Shown here piece by piece: positions 8,906 to 17,104 of a DNA stretch of 64,000 bases (positions are counted from its first letter, which is position 1; each line of letters opens with the position of its first letter). A program made the translations under genes and the position numbers. The notes below the pieces were generated by a model, which searched no databases, was not told the DNA's origin, and worked only from the letters and a program-made list of their open reading frames with translations. Origin of the DNA: JAOUEA01 sp963810945 (GTDB lineage: Bacteria > Actinomycetota > UBA4738 > HRBIN12); the NCBI GenBank assembly GCA_963810945.1, contig CAWEPI010000008.1:1116001-1180000 (forward strand), given 5' to 3'.

Positions 8906-9913
8906 GTGGCGTACAAGCGGATCCTGTTGGGCACGGACGGCACCGATCGGGCGGCGCACGCCGGCCGGGTCGCTGCCGCGCTGGCGAAGGCGGGGAAGGC
9001 CGAGCTGATCGTCGCCCATGTGTGGGAGCAGCCCGAGGGCGCCGAGGCGCGCCTGGCCGTCGCCGTCGACGCGGCCGAATCCGCGGGCGTGAAGAAGGTC
9101 GTGCCGGAGTTGCACGGTGCCCGTCCACCCGCCGAGGTCCTCGCCGAGATCGCGGAGGTCCGCGACGTCGGACTGGTGGTCGTGAGCGCGGGGCGCGGCC
9201 AGCACGGTCCCGGGGTGGTGGCCGACCGCTTGTCGCATCACTCTCCGCGCGATCTCCTTATCGTCTCCTCGCGGCCGGCGCCCGAGGAGGGTCCGGTGTA
9301 CCGGCGGATCATGATCGCAACCGACGGCTCACCCACCGCCGATCGGGCCGCGCGCAAGGGATACGACCTGGCGGAGGCCCTCGGGGCAACGGTCACGATC
9401 GCGTTCGTAGGACACCCGGCCACCGGGAAGCTCATCACCGAAGACACGCAGGCGATGTACGCGCCCGAGGAGGTCGAGACCGCCATCGACATCCGGCAGG
9501 GCGAGCCGGCCACCGAACTGCTCGCGGCCGCACGGGACGCCGACGCCGATCTGGTCGTCGTGGGCAACAAGGGGATGTCGGGCGCGAAACGGTTCTTCCT
9601 GAACCCCGTGCCCGAGCGTGTCGTCGAGCAGGTGGATCGCGACATCCTCGTGGCGCGCACCGTCGTGCAGGTCGAATCGGAACTCGCGCCCGGTGAGGGC
9701 GGGATCATCGAGCGTGGCGGGGAGAAGCTGGCGGCTTACGTCGGCAGCGACGGCGAGGTGCAGGTCTTCTCCGCGAAGTGCACCCACCTCGGGTGCACCG
9801 TCGCGTGGAACGCGGGTGATGGGGTGTTCGCGTGCCCGTGCCACGGCTCGCGGTTCGCCTCCGATGGCTCCGTCGTCCAGGGGCCGGCGGCACGTCCCCT
9901 CCCTCCCGCCTGA
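8906..9913 (+). CDS. USP-USP-Rieske fusion protein
   Basis: 335 residues from GTG 8906, with a purine-rich site (GAAGG) upstream. Residues 1-130 and 131-252 are two universal stress protein modules, each opening with the fold's first strand and nucleotide loop: KRILLGTDGTD and RRIMIATDGSPTADRAA. The second has VVVGNKGMSG in the ATP-loop position, but Asn stands where the last loop Gly is usual. Residues 253-335 are a Rieske [2Fe-2S] domain: C292-T-H294-L-G-C297 and C310-P-C312-H313, with C297/C312 able to form the disulphide of high-potential Rieske proteins. There is no TM segment or signal peptide, so it is cytoplasmic. The Rieske part stops at ARPLPPA, shorter than usual. It is divergent from the His-rich small gene and convergent with membrane protein copy 2. 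Coupling nucleotide sensing to a redox centre is inferred. Confidence 0.85.
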   Translation: MAYKRILLGTDGTDRAAHAGRVAAALAKAGKAELIVAHVWEQPEGAEARLAVAVDAAESAGVKKVVPELHGARPPAEVLAEIAEVRDVGLVVVSAGRGQHGPGVVADRLSHHSPRDLLIVSSRPAPEEGPVYRRIMIATDGSPTADRAARKGYDLAEALGATVTIAFVGHPATGKLITEDTQAMYAPEEVETAIDIRQGEPATELLAAARDADADLVVVGNKGMSGAKRFFLNPVPERVVEQVDRDILVARTVVQVESELAPGEGGIIERGGEKLAAYVGSDGEVQVFSAKCTHLGCTVAWNAGDGVFACPCHGSRFASDGSVVQGPAARPLPPA

Positions 9914-9925
9914 GGACAGCCGGTC

Positions 9926-10405
9926 TCAGGTCCCCCAGGGTTTCGTGACCATCAGGAAGACGATCAGCACGAGGCCGATGGTCCCTATGGCGGAGATCAC
10001 GTGCGCACGGGAGCTGCCCACCAGCTCGAGCAGCTCTTCGTCGCTCACCCGAGGGACGCCGGAGGGTCGCATGCCACACGACGCCGTGATCTTGCGGAAG
10101 TAGGGACGAGCGAGCGCGTACATCGCGACCAGCGTGACGACCAAGATCGCGATCGACAACTCGATCCACGGCTTGCTGAGGTAGCTCACCTTCAGCGCGG
10201 CCCCGAACCCGCCGATCAGCAACACCCCGAGCGAGACGTACATCGGGATCACGGTGGATCCCGAGAACGCGATCAGCTCCGCGATCTTCTCTCGGTCGGG
10301 CGCCACGCGACGGATCCGATAGAGCGCGAAGATCGAGACGCCGTGGGACGCGAGGAGCCCGAGCACCCCGACGAGGTGGAGGAAGACCCAGTAGCTATAC
10401 GTCAT
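9926..10405 (-). CDS. Small four-helix integral membrane protein (DUF2269-like), copy 2
   Basis: 159 residues. Hydrophobic segments are YWVFLHLVGVLGLLASHGVS, YVSLGVLLIGGFGAAL, IELSIAILVVTLVAMYAL and AIGTIGLVLIVFLMVTKPW. It aligns end to end with the product of 8056-8529 and keeps the FLHLVG histidine, SHGVS, PMYVS and SDEELLELV. The copies differ enough to be an old duplication. The stop lies 12 bp from the end of the USP-Rieske gene, tail to tail. One or both may be membrane partners for the soluble Rieske protein; the helix His residues could be haem or quinone ligands, but that is speculation. Confidence 0.8.
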   Translation of the reverse strand: MTYSYWVFLHLVGVLGLLASHGVSIFALYRIRRVAPDREKIAELIAFSGSTVIPMYVSLGVLLIGGFGAALKVSYLSKPWIELSIAILVVTLVAMYALARPYFRKITASCGMRPSGVPRVSDEELLELVGSSRAHVISAIGTIGLVLIVFLMVTKPWGT

Positions 10406-10414
10406 GGCCGGCAG

Positions 10415-10420
10415 AGCATA
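10415..10420 (-). promoter_or_regulatory. -10 box of membrane protein copy 2
   Basis: TATGCT, 9 nt before ATG 10405, identical to the box of copy 1; no Shine-Dalgarno sequence. Confidence 0.45.
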
Positions 10421-10445
10421 TCCGCGCGTCCGGGGATCCGCGCAC

Positions 10446-11294
10446 TCACCCGCGCACGAGCGCCTTGGTGAGGCACGTCGGCCCTCCGTCGCCCTTGCGC
10501 GAGATGTCCGAACCCGCGTAGGTGCGCACGTCGACCCCGGCGGACTCCATGCGACGCGCGGTCTCCGGGTTGCCTTCCAGGGCGAGCGCGACGCGGGGCC
10601 CCAACGCGAGCACGTTGGGCCCCATCGAGTCGAATTCCGCCTCGGGCACCTCGACGAGGTCGATCCTCCGGTCGTGCAGCAACTCGACGAGGCGCACGGG
10701 CATGAGCGACAGATAGACCACGGCGAGGTCGCGGTCGAGCATCGAGATGAACGACATCAGGTGGACGCACTCCCGCGGGCCGCGGAGGTGGGGGAGATCG
10801 AACGCGATCACGTCGACCCCAGGCGCCAGCAACGCCCGCAACTGCTCGATGCCCGCGTCGTTCGTCCTATACCCCCGTCCGATCAACAGGGTGGAGGGAT
10901 CCAGCCAGAACATGTCGCCGCCCTCGGCCGTGGCGGGGTCGTGGAGACGGCCGGCGATGGGCACTCCCGCCGCGGCGAGATCCACCGCGTAGGCCTCGGG
11001 CTCTCCGCGGCGTCCCTCCTTGCCGGGCCGCAGGAGCACGGCCCCGGCGTCGGTCATCAGCAACGGGTCGTAAGCGTAGATGGCGTCGGGGTCGCCCGGC
11101 ACGGGGGTGCGGCCCACGACAACCTCGGCTCCCGCGTCCTCCAGGACGCCGCGGAGCACGGCGTGCTGTTCGGCGGCGACCGCCGGATCGGGCGCCGAAC
11201 GCCAGGCGTAGGTCTCGTACGCCGCGGCAGCCTCGGCGACCGGTGGGCGAACGAAGACACGGCGGAGCGTGGAGGTCTGGTCCTGGATCGACAT
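10446..11294 (-). CDS. Dimethylargininase / arginine deiminase-type amidinohydrolase
   Basis: 282 residues, the size of bacterial DDAH. The guanidine-modifying fold residues are present: EGGD at 124-127, the catalytic His in ECVHLMSF (H178), and the nucleophile C274 in GGPTCLTKAL at the C-terminus. The N-terminal FVRPP and the YAYDPLLM segment fit substrate-binding strands. DDAH hydrolyses methylated arginines to citrulline and methylamines; arginine deiminase releases ammonia. The short length and single domain favour DDAH. It begins at ATG 11294 with TACCAT seven bases upstream. No arginine-deiminase pathway genes (ornithine carbamoyltransferase, carbamate kinase) are nearby. Confidence 0.87.
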   Translation of the reverse strand: MSIQDQTSTLRRVFVRPPVAEAAAAYETYAWRSAPDPAVAAEQHAVLRGVLEDAGAEVVVGRTPVPGDPDAIYAYDPLLMTDAGAVLLRPGKEGRRGEPEAYAVDLAAAGVPIAGRLHDPATAEGGDMFWLDPSTLLIGRGYRTNDAGIEQLRALLAPGVDVIAFDLPHLRGPRECVHLMSFISMLDRDLAVVYLSLMPVRLVELLHDRRIDLVEVPEAEFDSMGPNVLALGPRVALALEGNPETARRMESAGVDVRTYAGSDISRKGDGGPTCLTKALVRG

Positions 11295-11301
11295 GGCGTG
11301 G

Positions 11302-11307
11302 ATGGTA
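11302..11307 (-). promoter_or_regulatory. -10 box of the dimethylargininase gene
   Basis: TACCAT, 7 nt before ATG 11294; no ribosome binding site. Confidence 0.5.
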
Positions 11308-11337
11308 CGCGGCGCGGGCGCTCACGGCCCGCGGAGC

Positions 11338-13153
11338 TCAATGACCGTAGCCCTGGCCTCCGCCGCCGCCGTCACCGTGGTGGTCCCCGCCGTCACCGTG
11401 GTCTCCGCCGCCGCCGTCACCGTGGTGGTCCCCGCCGTCACCGTGGTCTCCGCCGCCGCCGTCACCGTGGTGGTCCCCGCCGTCACGTGGTGGTCCCCGT
11501 GGTCTCCGCCGCCGCCGTCACCGTGGTGGTCCCCGCCGCCATCGTGGTGGTCCCCGTGGTCTCCGCCGCCGCCGTCACCGTGGTGGTCCCCGCCGCCACC
11601 GTGGTGGTCCCCGTGGTCTCCGCCGCCGTCGTCACCGTGGTGGTCCCCGCCGTCACCGTGGTGGTCCCCGAGGTTCTCCGCCGCCGTCGTGGTGGTCCCC
11701 GTGATCCTCACCGTGGTGGTCGCATCCGTGATGCCCAGAGCCCTCGTGGTGACCCTCGTGCTCGTCGTGCTGACCCCAGCCGCCGGATCCCCCCTGGCCT
11801 TGCCCGAACCCGTCGCCGTGGTGGCCGTGATCACCGTGGCCCACGAGATCTTGACCGTCGTCGTCGCCATCGGTGGTCGCCGCCGCCGAGGCCACTGGTG
11901 GTCGGACCGCTCGGCTGGGCGCCCGTTCCGGAGCCGCTCGTGTCGCCATGGCCTCCGCCACCGCCACCGCCACCGTTCGGACCGCCCGATCCTCCTCCGC
12001 CACCGCCGCCGGCCGGGGCACCCGCGCTCTCGGTGCCCCCTCCGCCACCACCGCCTCCTCCGGAGGCAGGACCACCCGAGGTCGAGGATGTCGTGATGAC
12101 CGCGTGGAGCGTGATCGGCTGGGCGGTTGCGCCACCGCCGAGCCCACCGAGCACGGTGCCCGGAACGGCCACCGCGCGGGGCGGCGGGATCGAGGGTGTT
12201 GACGTGGCCACGGACGGGGGTGGCGTCGTCGGCCGCTCGCCGCTGATGGTCGGGGGAACCCGATTGCCGCTCAGGGAGATCGCCAGCACCAGCGAGGCGG
12301 CCACGGCGGCCCCGCCCAGGGCGATCGTCCCCAGGCGGCGCTGCAAACCGCCCGCCAACGCCGGAGCTGCCTTCGTCGCTGCTGCGCTCGATGCCGTCCC
12401 AGCCGCGGCGGTGGACGCGGTCGTCGCGGCGGCTGCGGGTGAGGCGCTCGCCGCCAGGGCCCCGGCGCCCGCGAGCGCGGCGCCGGCCGCGATCGGCGCC
12501 GCCTCTGAGGCCTCCGGCGCGGATGCGGCTTCGAGCTCCGCCATGGTGAGCGGACCCTCCACGCCGGCGGCGGCCGCGACGGTCTCTGGGGCCGCGGGCG
12601 CCTCCTCGGTCGGCAGGATCAGGACCGGCGCTCCCTCGGAGTCGTCGATGATCGGCTCCCCGGGTTCGCTCGGGGTCGAGCCCGCGATCTCCTCGGCGGG
12701 TCCCGCGGTGCTCCCTGCCGCCCGACCGAGCGCCAGGATGGCGCCCAGCCCGAGGGCGCCGGCCGCCGCCGTACCGGCTCCGTGCCGGGTCTCGAGGGTC
12801 CCGGTCGTGCTGGGCACACCGGTCAGCTGCTCCACGGTGGGCCCCAGCTTCCTCAGGACCGCGGAGGGCTCCACGCGCGCGTCGCCACCGATCGGGACCA
12901 CCGCCTCCGGCCAGATGAGGATGACCTTGGCGCTCGGGGCGACCTCGTGGACCATACCCACGGCCACGACGCCGATCCCGTCGTCCATGACCACCACGTC
13001 GGGGCGGTGCGCTTCGAGCTGCGAGGCGAGCTCCGAGGTCGTCGAAGCTTCTCCGACGACGTCATAGCCCTCGCCTTCCAGGACGAACCTGAGCAGGCCC
13101 TTCCGTGGGGAAGCGCCTTCGGCCACCACGATCCGTGCGCGGCGTTGGCTCAT
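11338..13153 (-). CDS. Receiver-like domain, Ala-rich linker, single TM helix and Gly/Asp/His-repeat tail; frame broken three times
   Basis: From ATG 13153 the frame runs to a stop at 11831, giving 440 residues, but the tail continues in other frames to TGA at 11338-11340. Residues 1-120 look like a response-regulator receiver (RIVVAEGAS, DVVVMDDG with D57/D58, a Lys near LRKLGP). An Ala/Glu-rich linker, a TM helix (IALGGAAVAASLVLAISLS) and a Ser/Pro/Gly-rich stretch with poly-Gly follow. After about 11880 the sense continues as TTDGDDDGQDLVGHGDHGHH, after about 11680 as NLGDHHGDGGDHHGDD, and after about 11486 as repeated GDHHGDGGGG ending GQGYGH. Three net frameshifts fall in or beside repeats, so slippage or consensus error is likely. 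The His/Asp tail could bind metal. No HTH output domain is seen; the role is unknown. Confidence 0.6.
11341..11690. repeat. Imperfect tandem repeats encoding Gly-Asp-His units
   Basis: About 350 bp built from ccgccgtcaccgtggtggtc-type units of roughly 24-27 bp, with variants that swap 'gtcacc' for 'gtggtc' or drop a base. On the minus strand they encode GDHHGDGGGGDHGD blocks. One copy at about 11485 lacks a base present in the others and one at about 11671 has an extra base; both shift the frame. Spacing is too short and variable, and units too degenerate, for a CRISPR array. Confidence 0.85.
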
Positions 13154-13284
13154 GCGTCCACTGTCCCCCGTTCGTCCTGCAGCACGATCGAGCCTATCCC
13201 AGTTCCATCATCGGCCCCGTAGGGCACATCTAGACTCCCACCGCGGGACTGGAGACGCATCCCCCCTGGGAGGAGCCATCACGG

Positions 13285-13689
13285 ATGGGCGAACAGCGAT
13301 TGGTCTGGACCGGGGAGGGGGTCGAATTCGAGGGTCTCGCGACCTGGGGTGCGCCAGTGCGAACCGGCGAACAGGGAGGTGTGGGCGCCAAACCCTCGGA
13401 CCTCCTGCCGCTCTCCCTCTCGGCATGCACCGCCTACGACGTGGTGGTGATCCTGCGCAAGCAACGTCAAGACCTGCGTGGCCTCGAGGTGCGGACCATC
13501 ACGGAACAGGAGCCCGAGGCGCCCTGGACCTTCAGGAAGATCCACATGCACTTCGTGTTCGACGGTGAGATCGACGATCGCAAGGCCGCACGTGCGATCG
13601 ATCTCGCGGAGTCGAAGTACTGTGCCGTGGCGGCGACCCTCCGCGACGTGGTGGAGCTCAGCCACTCCCACGAGATCCGCTCCGGGTAG
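13285..13689 (+). CDS. OsmC family peroxiredoxin-like protein
   Basis: 134 residues from ATG 13285, behind GGAGGAG. The two family cysteines are present: C48 in SLSACTAYDVV and C113 in ESKYCAVAATL. The lead-in PSDLLPLSLSACTA is the YhfA/OsmC consensus. These proteins reduce organic hydroperoxides through a Cys pair in the cytoplasm, often with lipoyl proteins as donors; close relatives have uncharacterised substrates. It is transcribed away from the receiver-like gene and toward the secreted-protein pair, ending 10 bp from the next, convergent gene. Confidence 0.9.
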   Translation: MGEQRLVWTGEGVEFEGLATWGAPVRTGEQGGVGAKPSDLLPLSLSACTAYDVVVILRKQRQDLRGLEVRTITEQEPEAPWTFRKIHMHFVFDGEIDDRKAARAIDLAESKYCAVAATLRDVVELSHSHEIRSG

Positions 13690-13699
13690 GGAACCACGC

Positions 13700-14314
13700 T
13701 CAGCGGAGATGGCCGGTGATCTCGACCGTCCCCTTGGAAGGCGGGAATCCCGGGCACCGGAACGCGATCGTCCAGGTGCCGATGAAGCTCTGGACCGTCC
13801 AGCCCTCGGGTGTCGTCACGCCGGCGAGGGCGATCAGACGGAACCCGATCGGCGCCGCCACATGGCGGCCGCGCATGCACGCAGCGGGAGGGCCGCTCAC
13901 CATCCCGGTCCACACGCCGTCGGCCGGGCTGAGCGGCGGACTGTGCCCCTCCCAACTCGCCCGGCAGGGGAACGCCGCAGCGACGCACGTCGCGAAGAAC
14001 GACCATCGATCGGCACCACGCATACCCGGCACGGGCGCGTCCATCCCCGCGAGCGTGGCGAGGTTGTGGGAGGTGCGCACGACGAGCTGCACGTCGTAGC
14101 TGCCCACGAGCTGTGCATCACGGATCGTCGGGACGGCGCTGGGGGATGCGGTTGTGGGAGAGACCGGCCCCGCAGGCGAGGTGGACGCTCCGTCGGAGGC
14201 GAGCCCGATCGCACCCCCGACCAGCAGCCCCACCACGACCAGCGCGAGTCCCACCACCGGCCAGGTGCCGCGGCTCGAGCCGCCGGGTGGGGACCCGCCG
14301 GCGCCATCGGTCAC
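13700..14314 (-). CDS. Secreted or membrane-anchored protein, paralogue of its upstream neighbour
   Basis: 204 residues from GTG 14314, whose last two bases overlap the TGA of the upstream lipoprotein gene (GTGA), which decides the start and implies coupled translation. The N-terminus has a TM or signal segment, WPVVGLALVVVGLLVGGAIG, then a Ser/Thr/Pro linker and an extracellular domain with several Cys (FFATCVAAAFPCRASW, AACMRGRH, AFRCPGFPP). The opening of that domain, TIRDAQLVGSYDVQLVV, matches ALRDARLEGSFLVDMKV in the upstream protein, so the two share one domain. No known family was recognised. Confidence 0.72.
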   Translation of the reverse strand: MTDGAGGSPPGGSSRGTWPVVGLALVVVGLLVGGAIGLASDGASTSPAGPVSPTTASPSAVPTIRDAQLVGSYDVQLVVRTSHNLATLAGMDAPVPGMRGADRWSFFATCVAAAFPCRASWEGHSPPLSPADGVWTGMVSGPPAACMRGRHVAAPIGFRLIALAGVTTPEGWTVQSFIGTWTIAFRCPGFPPSKGTVEITGHLR

Positions 14315-15126
14315 GTCTGGATCACGCCCTCGAAGGTCCAGGTGATGGATGCGGCGGTGCACCCAGGAGCCTTGCCGGATTCATGCAGGGAGCCGCGGAC
14401 GCTGGTCGCGCGCCAGGCACCCCGCACGGGACCGGCGCCCACGATCCGGGTCTGCACGTCGATCGTCTCGTTGATGCTCCCCCCCGTGCATCCGCGCAGG
14501 AGCAGGGAGCCGTGGGCCTTGCCGCGGTAGCTGCCGCCGTGACGGGCGAGGAGGGCCGACGGATCGTGGGAGCGCACCCGCCACTTCGCGCTGCAGGCGC
14601 CCGTCCCGCACCGCGGGTCGAAGACGAACATCAGCGATCCGCCGCGCGGCTCGGCCGTGAGACCCGTTGAGGCCGCGACCTTCATATCCACGAGGAAGGA
14701 TCCCTCGAGGCGGGCGTCGCGCAGTGCGGGGGTGTGGGCCTTCACGGTGGCGGCGGCGGGCCGGGTCGGCACATCATCGGCGCTCACCCCGACCACGGAG
14801 TAGGTGTACGTGGCCCCGGGCTCCACGTCCGTGTCGCGGTAGGTGGGTTCGCTCAGGTCGTCGGCGAGGGGTGCGTCGTCGCGGGTGACCTCGTAGTGGT
14901 CGATGGAGACGTCGGAGGGAGCCTGCCACGTGAGGGTGATCGCCCAGGCGGCGGCGGAGGCGCCCCAGACGCGCGGCTGCGACACGTCGAGGGCGGCGAT
15001 CGCGCCTGTGGGGCGGGCGCCCTCGTCCGGGGTGCGGGTGGTGTCGCCTCCGCTCGTGCAGGACGCGAGGATCAGCATGAGCGCGCTCATGCAGAGCGCA
15101 GCGAGGCACCGGGGGGGTCGCTGCAT
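14311..15126 (-). CDS. Lipoprotein with a fibronectin III-like domain and a novel C-terminal domain
   Basis: 271 residues. The signal peptide ends in a lipobox, MLILASC, so Cys23 should be lipidated. Residues about 50-125 form a fibronectin III-like module (AITLTWQAPSDVSIDHYEV, then TYTYSVVGVSADD). The C-terminal domain (about 135-271) starts ALRDARLEGSFLVDMKV, contains four or more Cys (RCGTGACSAKW, RGCTGG, APGCTA) and ends TWTFEGVI; it matches the domain of the downstream protein. Surface binding or adhesion is a guess. TAGCAT lies six bases before the ATG. The divergent neighbour starts only about 55 bp away. Confidence 0.78.
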   Translation of the reverse strand: MQRPPRCLAALCMSALMLILASCTSGGDTTRTPDEGARPTGAIAALDVSQPRVWGASAAAWAITLTWQAPSDVSIDHYEVTRDDAPLADDLSEPTYRDTDVEPGATYTYSVVGVSADDVPTRPAAATVKAHTPALRDARLEGSFLVDMKVAASTGLTAEPRGGSLMFVFDPRCGTGACSAKWRVRSHDPSALLARHGGSYRGKAHGSLLLRGCTGGSINETIDVQTRIVGAGPVRGAWRATSVRGSLHESGKAPGCTAASITWTFEGVIQT

Positions 15127-15132
15127 GCGGGG

Positions 15133-15138
15133 ATGCTA
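15133..15138 (-). promoter_or_regulatory. -10 box of the lipoprotein gene
   Basis: TAGCAT, 6 nt before ATG 15126; no ribosome binding site. Confidence 0.5.
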
Positions 15139-15181
15139 CCGGCGTTCGGCGCCCGCTGCACCGCCTGGGAGGATGGACCCC

Positions 15182-17056
15182 ATGGATGCGTCGGGTCTGC
15201 GTGACCTCCTCGCCGCGGCCCCACTCGTGGCCGACGGCGGGATGGGGACCTCCCTGATCGAGGGTGGGGCTGCCGTCGGAGCGTGCTTCGAGGCGCTGAA
15301 CCGCGACGACCCCGACCGCGTGACCAGGGTCCACGGGGCTTTCGTGGCGGCGGGATCCCGCCTGATCCTCACGAACACCTTCGGCGCCAACCGGTATCGC
15401 CTCGCAACCCATGGCGAGGGCGGCAACGTCGACGTGCTGAACCGCGCCGGCGTCGCGAGAGCCCGCGAGGCGGGAGCCGAGGTGGTGGGCGGTTCGATGG
15501 GTCCCCTGGGGGTGCGCCTCGCACCCTATGGCCGGGTGCGTCCCGAGGAGGCGTTCGAGGCCTACCGGGAGCAGGCGCTCGCGCTGGCCGAGGCCGGCGT
15601 CGACCTCTTCGTGATCGAGACGCAATCCGACCTCCGGGAGGTCGAGCAGGCGGTCGCCGCCGGGCGTGCCGTCGCCCCCGAACTCGCGGTGGTCGCCTCC
15701 GCGACGTTCACCCGCGACGACCGGACGCTGCTCGGGTCCACACCGGTCCAGGTGGCGCGTCGTCTCGTAGAGCTCGGGGTCGACGGGCTGGGGGTGAACT
15801 GCGGCGAAGGTCCTGCGCAGGCGCTGCGCGTCGTGCGGGCGATGGGCCCGGTGAGTGCGGGCCTGCCGGTCGTCGCGCGGCCGAACGCCGGCGGCCCCTC
15901 CGAAGTGGGCGGACGGTTCGTCTATCCGGCGACGCCGGCCTACGTCGCGGGGCTGGTGGAGGCGCTGCTCGGCGAAGGGGTGGCGATCGTCGGCGGGTGC
16001 TGCGGCACCGGTCCGGCACACGCCGCGGCGGTCGCCGAGGCCGTGGGCCGCGCCCTCCCCGGCGAGGTCACGGCCGCGCGCGAGCCCGTCGGCGTCGTGG
16101 TGGTCGAGGACGCCGCGGGGCATCAGGACGCCGAGGCGCCCACCGCGCTGCAGGTGCGGCTCGGATCCGGCGCGTTCGTCGTGACGGTGGAGATGGAGCC
16201 GCCACGATCGTTCAGCGCCGCCGAGTTGGTGGCCGCCGCCACCACGCTGCGCGACGCGGGAGCCGACGCGATCGACGTGGCGGATTCGCCCATGGCCAAG
16301 ATGCGGATGAGCGCCTGGGCGGCGTGCCGTCTCATCCAGGAGCAGGTCGGCATCGATACCGTGCTGCACTTCCCCACGCGGGGGCGCAACCTGCTGCGCC
16401 TGCAGGGCGATCTGCTGGGTGCCCACGCCCTGGGGATCCGTAACGTGTTCGTCTGCGTGGGCGATCCGGTGAGCATCGGGGACTATCCGCACGCGCTGAA
16501 CGATGTCGACGTGACGGCCACCGGCCTCCTCGCGCTGATCACCCGCGACTTCAACGTGGGTCATGACCGAGCCGGCTCCCCGATCGGCGAGCCGACGACG
16601 TTCCTCGCCGGAGCCGCCGTGGCCCCGAACGCGCCCGACCTCGCGCATGAAGTGCGCCTGCTCAAGCGGAAGGTGGACGCGGGTGCGGCGTTCCTGCTCT
16701 CGCAGCCGGTCTACGAGCCGGAGGCCATCGTGCGGCTGCGCGAGGCGTTCGAGCGGGAGGCGGGCGCGCCGCTGCAGGTGCCCGTGCTCGCGGGCGTGCT
16801 TCCCCTCGTGACGGCACGCCACGCGGAGTTCCTCCACAACGAAGTGCCCGGGATCTCCATCCCCGATGCCGTGCGTGCGCGGCTCCGCGCCGCCGGCGGG
16901 GATGCCTGGCGCGAGGGATTGGCCATGGCGCGGGATCTGATCGGCGCCTTTCCCGCCGCCGGGGCCGCGGGTGCGTACGTGATGCCCCAGTTCGGCCGCT
17001 TCGATCTCGCGGCGGAGGTGGTCGAGGCCGCGCGCGCGGTGAGCGGCTCAAGCTGA
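15182..17056 (+). CDS. Bifunctional homocysteine S-methyltransferase / methylenetetrahydrofolate reductase (YitJ-like)
   Basis: 624 residues. ATG 15182 is preferred over ATG 15173 because GGGAGG directly abuts the earlier codon and sits nine bases from the later one. Residues 1-290 are the homocysteine methyltransferase barrel with GGMGTSL, LTNTFGAN and zinc ligands C207 (GVNCGEG) and C273/C274 (GGCCGTGP). Residues about 325-624 are a MetF-like reductase: VTVEMEPPRS, LLRLQGDLLGAHALGI, CVGDPVSIGDY, RKVDAGAAFLLSQPVY. The reductase makes 5-methyl-THF and the other half methylates homocysteine to methionine. Fusions of this kind (B. subtilis YitJ) are known. No S-box or cobalamin riboswitch fits in the short upstream gap. 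Confidence 0.93.
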   Translation: MDASGLRDLLAAAPLVADGGMGTSLIEGGAAVGACFEALNRDDPDRVTRVHGAFVAAGSRLILTNTFGANRYRLATHGEGGNVDVLNRAGVARAREAGAEVVGGSMGPLGVRLAPYGRVRPEEAFEAYREQALALAEAGVDLFVIETQSDLREVEQAVAAGRAVAPELAVVASATFTRDDRTLLGSTPVQVARRLVELGVDGLGVNCGEGPAQALRVVRAMGPVSAGLPVVARPNAGGPSEVGGRFVYPATPAYVAGLVEALLGEGVAIVGGCCGTGPAHAAAVAEAVGRALPGEVTAAREPVGVVVVEDAAGHQDAEAPTALQVRLGSGAFVVTVEMEPPRSFSAAELVAAATTLRDAGADAIDVADSPMAKMRMSAWAACRLIQEQVGIDTVLHFPTRGRNLLRLQGDLLGAHALGIRNVFVCVGDPVSIGDYPHALNDVDVTATGLLALITRDFNVGHDRAGSPIGEPTTFLAGAAVAPNAPDLAHEVRLLKRKVDAGAAFLLSQPVYEPEAIVRLREAFEREAGAPLQVPVLAGVLPLVTARHAEFLHNEVPGISIPDAVRARLRAAGGDAWREGLAMARDLIGAFPAAGAAGAYVMPQFGRFDLAAEVVEAARAVSGSS

Positions 17057-17104
17057 GGGCCCGCACGGTCCGATAGCTGACGTGAACCCCGGACCCAACC
17101 TCCT

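Noticed and set aside
11341..11690. Possible CRISPR-like array
   Set aside because: Units of about 24-27 bp are contiguous, degenerate and without unique spacers, and they encode a periodic Gly/Asp/His peptide.
15127..15181. SAM or cobalamin riboswitch before the methyltransferase/MTHFR gene
   Set aside because: The divergent gap is only about 55 bp, too short for either element.
14774..16837. 687-residue open frame opposite the methyltransferase/MTHFR gene
   Set aside because: Antisense of a well-conserved bifunctional enzyme; no recognisable domain.
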